Below, piece after piece: positions 57,468 to 64,000 of a stretch of 64,000 nt of DNA. Made by a program: the position numbers and the translations under genes. Position 1 is the stretch's first letter; each line of letters starts with the position of its first letter. The notes under the pieces were generated by a model that did not search any database, was not told where the DNA came from, and saw nothing but the letters and a program-made list of their open reading frames with translations. Source of the DNA: Cryptomeria japonica (taxonomy: Eukaryota; Streptophyta; Pinopsida; Cupressales; Cupressaceae); assembly GCF_030272615.1 (NCBI RefSeq), contig NC_081414.1:815216569-815280568 (forward strand). The letters run 5' to 3'.

Positions 57468-58819
57468 TTAATTTGGAATAGGTGTACCTAACTCGGTAGG
57501 TAAGGTGCTTTCTTTATTTGACATTATTTCCTTCCTTTTCCAAATCATCTTTAATTTTTCTTTTATTTTTTCAGTGTCTTTTCTAGGTTGATCTCTACAA
57601 TCTCCAACTAAGTGTCGAACTTTATGACAATGAAAACATGCCATACCAAGATTTCTCCATGATCTTCGGTTGTACATCCCAAACCTTATAAAATAGTTGG
57701 CACTTATATGTCCATATCTTCCACAACATTCACACCATATCCTTGTATGTAATCCCATGGTATTGTAGAATACTGTCGGTAAGGATCTGTGTGAGTTTGG
57801 TAACCTCTAGCATTTTCTCAGTGTGCATACCACATATAGTTCTTTTGCTTAAGCCAACACTTCTCGGTACTATGTCCATATCTATTGCAGTTTTTACAAA
57901 ACCCTTTGAAGTTTGTCTTCTGATAATTGTTAACAGACTTTGTCCTACAATTATTAGATGTGTGACCATATTTATTACAATTGTAACAATAACCATTGGA
58001 CTTAGTGACATTCAGTTTCTTACTTTTTTTGATTTGGCATATGTTGGCAGTGTGACCTTGATTTCCACAATAGTTGCAAATAGGCTTCTTTCTTTTGATG
58101 TTATTCTTGTTTCTAGCTTGCTTTGATGATTCTCCTCTCTCGGTAGTATGAATTCCTTTCTCAGTAGAGACTTTTCCTTTGTAACTGAGTCCTGCATCTT
58201 TGTTGGGTCATCTTGTATTCAGTTTCTCATCGAACATATTTGATGCTTCATAATTATTCTTTAGTGTTTCTTTGGATTTCTTCTCTATTTCAATTTCATC
58301 GGTTAACTTTGATACTTCAAGTTTCAATGCTTGATTCTCATCATTCTTCAAAATTGCTTCATGATGTGCATAACCTAGTTGATCTGATAGGTTTTGTTGA
58401 ATTCCAGTTAACCTTGTGATTTCATCATTCTTATCAGATACTAAGACTTCAAGTTGTTGTTTCTTTCTCTATAGATCTCTTGCTTTATCCTCAGCTGTCC
58501 TCAATGCATCAAGATTTTCAGTCATCTGTGTGTTGAAATGTTCATGTTCTCTTTTCATTGCTTTCAGTTGATCAGCCAGTGCTTTGTTCTTTGCTTTCAA
58601 TACTCCAATCATTTCTTCAGTTTCTTCAGATATGTTGTTCTTATATGATGTCTCAATTTGTTCCACTAACTCTTGAGAGTCTTGCAAATTATCAGATAAT
58701 CTTCTTCTCACTTTCAGAGATTTTTGCATTTGCCTTTGCATGTCTACAATAACCTGATTAGCATGATCCAGATCTTCTTGCAGATACACAATCCTTCGAG
58801 ATTGTTTATAGCCTTCCAT
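57468..58819 (-). pseudogene. Element-E coiled coil plus five-knuckle gag-like protein
   Basis: It starts at the ATG at 58819 (MEGYKQSRRIVYLQEDLDHA), about 50 bp after the primer-binding site. Residues 1-200 are Leu/Glu/Lys-rich and heptad-like, indicating a long coiled coil. Five CCHC knuckles follow: CNYCGNQGHTANIC, CYNCNKYGHTSNNC, CKNCNRYGHSTEKC, then after a frameshift near 57760 CECCGRYGHISANY (last Cys lost) and CFHCHKVRHLVGDC. The TAG near 58470 and TGA near 58207 are internal. The likely role is RNA binding and particle assembly, by analogy with Gag. Confidence 0.75.
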
Positions 58820-58867
58820 TGATAAGATCTTTCTCTTTAGGTAGTTAAACCCTTTTCCAAGATTCAA

Positions 58868-58879
58868 GCTCTGATACCA
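58868..58879 (-). promoter_or_regulatory. Element-E primer-binding site
   Basis: On the minus strand TGGTATCAGAGC follows the LTR after two bases, identical to those of Copia-C and Beta. Confidence 0.9.
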
Positions 58880-58881
58880 AT

Positions 58882-60022
58882 TGTTAGGCCCAATATGGAA
58901 AGCTAATGTACTGAGAGGGGAGGGGTGAATCAGTACTCCAAAACTTTTCTTCAATAATAACTTTACTGTTATGCATAAACCAAATAGTGCAAAAAAATAA
59001 TATAAATCTAAAACAAATAGATAACAATCATACATGATTCACTCCATAACACATATATTTTGGTTACATAGAAACTCTTGGTTAGAGAGAAAAATTGCAG
59101 TGGGGATGGCACCCACAACTTCACTACTGCAATAATAAAGAGTGTTCAGTTAGAGCTACATGTTTAGCTATTTCTAATAGCTTACCCTATTAGGAGTAAC
59201 AAGATCTGTTAGATCTACCTTGCTAAAGCATTTTACAACACTTCATCTAAATGTTGCACCTGGTTAGAGGCTTTACAATTTATAGACTTGATTAGAGTCT
59301 TTTACCCTGTGAAAGGTTTCTCTTATAACTTCAAAATATTACAATAAAATTATTACAAATATCTGCAACTTTACATTTGGAATGTTATAGTAGATTCCAT
59401 GTGCTTAGAATAAGATTACCTTTCTTATAGCATACCTTGGTAACCCATATAGTAACTTGGTAAACCCTTCAGTTTACTCTGTTCTTTGACTGTTCTCTGA
59501 AAACTTTCTTGGTGACCTCTGTGTCTCTGTAACAGTCTTCTTACACTCATGCACACACCTCTTTAACTCTTAACTCATGTTGTATAAATAGATCTCTTAT
59601 GACAGTGATCCTGTCATTGCTTCGATCTTAAAAACATGATTTATTGAATGAATAACCATGCAAATTATTTCATTGGTTAGATGACATCAAAATCATACAC
59701 AATCTTTAAGTGCAATTTCCAATATGATAACGGTTAGATGTGTCTCGATCTTGTAACATGTTTTGATATGAATGTCCAAGTTCAATGAATCTGGTAACAC
59801 GTTTCACTCAGTGTATATCAACTCGGTGTGTCATCTTTGCTGCTCGGTAGACATGTAAAGATACTCGGTAGATAGCTCGGTGTATACTGTGTTTTGTGAC
59901 TACTTTCTTCTGTAACCAACTAGACTGTGCATACTGACTGAATATCTTGGTAATAGATAACTGACTAGAGTATATAGTATAAATTTGACATAAAACTAAT
60001 GGCAATCTGATAAGTAGTAACA
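58882..60022 (-). repeat. Element-E 5' LTR
   Basis: This 1141-bp LTR reads on the minus strand from TGTTACTACTTATCAGATTG to GGGCCTAACA. It has the CTGATTCACCCCTCCCCTCT end motif (58913-58932) and a decayed hairpin module near 59063-59107. It has no second copy in the window. The outer end is fixed by the break in Element-F coding at 60023. Confidence 0.8.
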
Positions 60023-63000
60023 TCTTGTACATCCTGGTTCTTGAATGGTCATCCATTATCAGTGATAATGGTCATTGGTATCCCATAATGACAGATGATG
60101 TAATTCAAGATAAATGTAGCAATTTGTTTTCCTGTGATGTTTATGAGAGGTACAACCTCAATCCATTTTGTTATGTATTATGTAGCTACAAGGATGAATT
60201 TGTGACCATTAGATGAAGAAGGGTTTATCTTTTCTACCAGATCCAAACCCCATTGAAAAAAAGGCCAAGATATTGCTAAAGCATGAAGTTCCTGTGCTAG
60301 TGCATGAATCAAATTCCCATGGATCTGACATTGTTTGTATGTTCTAGCTATCTGGAAAGAATCTCGTTCCATAGTCAGCCATTAATAGCCCAAGCATATG
60401 TTTTTTCAAAAGGGTAAGACCACTTGAATGAGTGCCACAAATGTCATTATGGACTTCATGTAAGGCCTTTTCAGATTCTTCTTGTTTGAGACATCTTAAG
60501 ATACTACTATCTAGACCTCGTTTGAATAGGGTATCCACGACGAGAGTAAAATGAGAGGATTGGTAAATAAAGTTTCTCTTTTGATTCTTTGATAAGTCAG
60601 GAGGTAGGGTGTTATCTTTCAGGTATGTGTAAGTTTGGCCATAGCGAGAGGAATCATGTCCAACAAGGTGACAAATAGTTTGGGAATTAGGACAATTATG
60701 AGCGGGGTAAAACAATTCTTCTACCAGGAATTCATAATATTGTTGATTTTCTTTTGTCTGAAGTAGAGAAGCAAGTGTAGCCATGGCTTCTACTGCTTTG
60801 TTGTCATTTCTTGAAATCTGCTGAAAAGTTATTTCTGCAAAGTATTTATTGATATCATCAACCATCTTTTTTTAAGGCATCAATTTTTCATCTTTTGTTT
60901 GATAATCATCACTAATTTGATTGATGATGAGTTGAGAGTCTCCAAAGACTTGAAGTTGTGTAATGTTCCATTCTATAGCCATTTTGATACCTATTACCAA
61001 ACCTCCATATTATGTTGTATTGTTGGTGCATGGAAAGCTTAATTTGTATACTTTTGGGATTGTATGACCTTGTGGTGTAATGAATAAAATACCTGGTCCT
61101 AATCCGTGCTATGTATAGCAACCATCAAAGTATAATTGCCATGGTTTTGTGGTGATAGTTAGGATATTAGCATCGGAAAACTTAATCTGTAAAGGATGAT
61201 CATCTTGAAGTGTTGTCTCTGCTAGTTGGTCTGTAATGACTTGTCCCTTGATAGCTTTTCTATCAACATACTCAATATCAAACTCGCTTAGAATCATGAT
61301 CCATTTTGCTAGTCCTCTTGTCAATGTGGCCTTGCTAAGAAAATATTTCAGAGGATCAATTATAGCTATTAACTTTATGGAGTGAGATAGTAGATAGTGT
61401 CATAGTTTTTGAGAAGCAAAAACTACTGCCAAGCATGCTTTTTTTCATTTTTGAATAGTTGATCTCATATCCCACTAGTGTTATGTTGATGTAGTAGATA
61501 GTTGTTATGTTGATGTAGTAGATAGCTCATTCTTTTCCTTCATTGTCCTGTTTTGTGAGCAAAACTCCTAATGATGTTTCAGTGGTTGATACATAGAGTA
61601 ATAATGGCTTTCCTAGAATTGGTGACATTAGAATGAGTGGTTGCATGAGATATGCCTTGATCTTGTTGAATGCTTCCTCACATTGATGATCCCATTTGAA
61701 ATTAACATGTTTGTGCAATAGATGAGTAAATGGTTGACATTTATCTACTAGTTGAGCCACAAATCTGTTGATTGACTGGAGTCTTCCTTGTAGTGATCTT
61801 AGTTGATTGATATTCTTGGGAGATGCCATTTCCATGATCACTTTAACCTTAGTTGGATCTACTTCAATACTTCTAGTTGAAGCAATGTATCCTAATAGCT
61901 TTCCTGAAGTTATACCAAAGGCACATTTCTTAGGGTTTAGCCGTAGCTTGTATTATTCTAACCTATAAAAGATCTTTTCAAGTATCTCTATATTGACTCT
62001 CTATTGTATGATTTAGCCAAGATGTCATCCACATATTCTTCCATGAATGTATGCATCATGTCATGAAATATAGTTGTCATACCTCTTTGATATGTAGCAC
62101 CGATGTTCTTTAGTCCAAAAGGCATGATGTTCCAGCAGAAAGTACCCCATGGACATGTGAAAGTTGTCTTTTCTTGATCTTTGGGTGCTATTTTGATATG
62201 ATTGTATCTAGAGAAACCATCCATTAAAGAAAACATGGAGTGTCCAACAGTTAAATGTACAATGATGTCAATGTTAGGCAAAGGAAACTCATCCTTTGGG
62301 CATGCATTATTAAGATCTCTGAAGTCTATGCATATTTTGATGCTTTTATTTGGTTTTGAAATAGGAATAATGTTGGATACCCATTGAGGATAAGCTACAA
62401 ATCTGATGAATCTGACATCCAATAATTTCTTTATTTCTGCCTTGACTAGAAGAGAAATATGAGGATGCATCTTCCGTAACTTTTGTTTAACTGGTTTGGC
62501 TCCTGGATTAACATTTAAGTGATGCATAATAAGCTCTGGATCTAACCCTGGCATGTATGCATAGGACTAGGCAAAATTGATTTGTCATCATTTGAAGAAT
62601 TCCACATATTGTTGCATTTATTGCTTAGACAAAGAAGTTGTTGGATGAAGAATCTTTGCTTGCTCTGTTGGTTTGATCAGATTGGAAGACCTTTCTTGAT
62701 AGTGCTCAGGTAAAGTGTCAAATCTCCCATCTTCTAGCACCTCAAGGAGGTTTTCACCGTTAGATGCATTCTTTATTTTTATTTTTTCCCAATCTAATGT
62801 TGCCAAGAAATGGTTTTCAGCATTAGACCTAATAGTGTTTTCTTTATTTTCACTTTTGCAACTAGGAGATTTGGCACCCACTTGACCAGAAGATGCATTG
62901 TTGAGATTTTTGGTAGAATTTGTTACGAGTTTGATTGTGTTAAGATGTACAGAAATGGTATGGTCATTTGGAAAATTATCGATGGAAGTATGTCCTTCAT

Positions 63001-63064
63001 TTTCCCAGTCAATAAGTTTGGGGTGTATTAGAGGTAAGGGATCTTTAGGTTGGGATGTTTCGAG
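60023..63064 (-). pseudogene. Element-F, Ty3/Tat-lineage pol fragment
   Basis: From 63064 downward the minus strand encodes a linker, RT (MPGLDPELIMHHLNVNPGAK; CIDFRDLNNACPKDEFPLPN; catalytic EYVDDI near 62030), first RNase H (about 61840-61240), a second archaeal-type RNase H (LYFDGCYT, FPCTNNT, FGDSQLIINQ at 61140-60910) and the integrase start (ITDNG at about 60055). The second RNase H marks the Tat lineage. Frameshifts and stops are frequent. Element-E cuts it at 60023 and Copia-G at 63065; LTRs are not seen. Confidence 0.8.
61480..61527 (-). repeat. 24-bp tandem duplication in Element-F RNase H
   Basis: GTTATGTTGATGTAGTAGATAGTT-type units start at 61480 and 61504. In the minus frame this doubles an eight-residue YYINI segment at the point where RNase H normally has one YYISR-like copy. 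The frame is kept. Confidence 0.7.
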
Positions 63065-64000
63065 TGTTAGGTCCCAGAGACAATTAAGAGGGTGGGGGTG
63101 AAAGAGTTGTCTAATAAATTTTAAACCAAAAGCAACTTAACCAAACTTAATGCTTAGTACCGGTGAACCAAATTTTATGTCAGTAGACAGTTTATCAGTT
63201 AATTATAGTACTAGTAAAGATTAATGAATGAAACAAAAACACAATAACATCCATAATACATAACACCAATATTTGTACGTGGAAACCCTATAAGGGGAAA
63301 AACCACAGTGGGGAAACCTTACCCACAATCAAATGATACTACTATAGATAGTATGTGTATACAAATGGGGTTTGCACATGCAGAAAGACAAAGCACATAG
63401 AGCTCACTGCTCAAACACAAATAAGAGTCACATTGACTACAATTGGATGGTTAAATCCAATAATGATGTACTACTCAAAATAGCATCTACATATGCTGGA
63501 TTTAGTACTGATTTAGTTTTGTTTGCCTTCACAAGAACCTTCCTTCAACCTTCAAATAATGTCTGCATGTATAGCTCTGCTTATTCTCACATATACCTTC
63601 TTACAATTCATTTCTTCAATCGCCTCTTGATCTTATAAATAAGATCTTACATATATACCATAACCTAAGACCAATTTTTGTAGGTCAGCTCTACAGTAAA
63701 AACAATTTACAAGTAAATCAATAACCAATTCAATAATCGATACAACATGTCGGCTTAATGCCTTTACAACAATAATAAATCATCTCTATAGCGTGTCATG
63801 CTGATCTGGAATAGATAAGTCTGTCGGTGCTTATCTTGGACCTATTTTCTGATAACAACAAATATGCAAACTCGAATATACCAATGAAAAAATATCCAAG
63901 ACAAAGTGTCAAAACAATGTCTTCAACATAAACAAGTGTTTTCCATGTCATTCCAAGTTCCGATGAACAATATATCCTACCAGTGTACTAGATACTGGTG
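63065..64000 (-). repeat. Copia-G LTR, cut by the window end
   Basis: On the plus strand it starts TGTTAGGTCCCAGAGACAAT and has the GGGTGGGGGTGAAAGAG end motif (63092-63108) and the hairpin module GTACGTGGAAACCC...GGGGAAAAACCAC at 63276-63306. The orientation is that of an LTR on the minus strand, so the body of Copia-G would lie below 63065 if this were its 5' LTR. Because that side is Element-F instead, it is a 3' LTR or solo LTR. tcgag (63060-63064) would be the target repeat. Its start is nearly the same as that of Copia-A. Confidence 0.75.

Larger units (their letters stand above)
55427..60022 (-). mobile_element. Element-E, Alpha/Beta-type element, 3' truncated
   Basis: On the minus strand it consists of a 5' LTR (58882-60022), primer-binding site, coiled-coil/zinc-knuckle gene and second ORF. 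It ends near 55427, where the Alpha/Beta homologues continue for about 1.8 kb to the polypurine tract; that part and the 3' LTR are missing. It is inserted in the integrase of Element-F; tcttg (60023-60027) would be the target repeat. No polymerase genes are present. Confidence 0.75.

Noticed and set aside
1-64000. Host gene, tRNA, rRNA or organelle insertion
   Set aside because: I looked for non-transposon coding blocks, tRNA-like cloverleaf text and conserved rRNA words and recognised none. A covariance-model search could still find small RNAs.

Overview
This window looks like nuclear DNA of a seed plant with a large, repeat-rich genome. It is AT-rich, and almost every recognisable feature is a decayed, nested retrotransposon. 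I see no host protein-coding gene, tRNA, rRNA or CRISPR. Low deletion and heavy nesting of long Copia elements would fit a gymnosperm, but the species cannot be read from the sequence, so that is only an inference. Element names used here (Alpha, Beta, Copia-A/B/C/G/H, Element-D/E/F) are local labels, not published names.

Left block (1-18315, plus strand): Alpha is an LTR element without visible polymerase genes whose 5' end lies outside the window. Its internal region (1-1773 and 14919-17391) is split by Beta (1774-14918), a complete relative with two ~1 kb LTRs and a 5-bp target duplication. Beta is itself interrupted by Copia-H (3789-8400: 5' LTR, gag, protease, integrase; no RT or 3' half) and by an unidentified 1.36-kb insert (10370-11725). 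Alpha and Beta encode coiled coil, CCHC zinc-knuckle arrays and a long second ORF, but I find no protease, RT, RNase H or integrase in them. Their primer-binding site, polypurine tract and LTR ends match the Copia elements of the window.

Middle (18316-28391): an AT-rich stretch without genes, then a long plant L1-type LINE (19762 to about 28148) with ORF1 (DUF4283-like) and ORF2 (APE endonuclease, RT, C-terminal RNase H), and a long 3' region holding an unexplained 210-residue ORF.

Right block (28392-64000, minus strand): Copia-B (28392-45793, 5' truncated) is interrupted by Element-D (29618-37404, a Ty3/Tat-like gag-protease element without RT) and by complete Copia-A (38106-43173, short LTRs). 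Next comes unidentified DNA (45794-45948 and 53749-55426) split by Copia-C (45949-53748), a nearly full-length element whose 4.2-kb polyprotein frame has stop codons but no frameshift. Element-E (55427-60022), a third member of the Alpha/Beta type, sits in Element-F (60023-63064), a Tat-lineage Ty3 pol fragment. Element-F is also cut at its other end by the LTR of Copia-G (63065 to the window end).

The most interesting signal is the Alpha/Beta/E family: pol-less elements with a large protein of their own and Copia-type cis signals, which I infer are mobilised in trans by Copia elements. A second theme is decay by transition. Reading frames stay free of indels for kilobases but carry many TAG/TGA/TAA stops, often at positions where the family has Gln, Arg or Trp.
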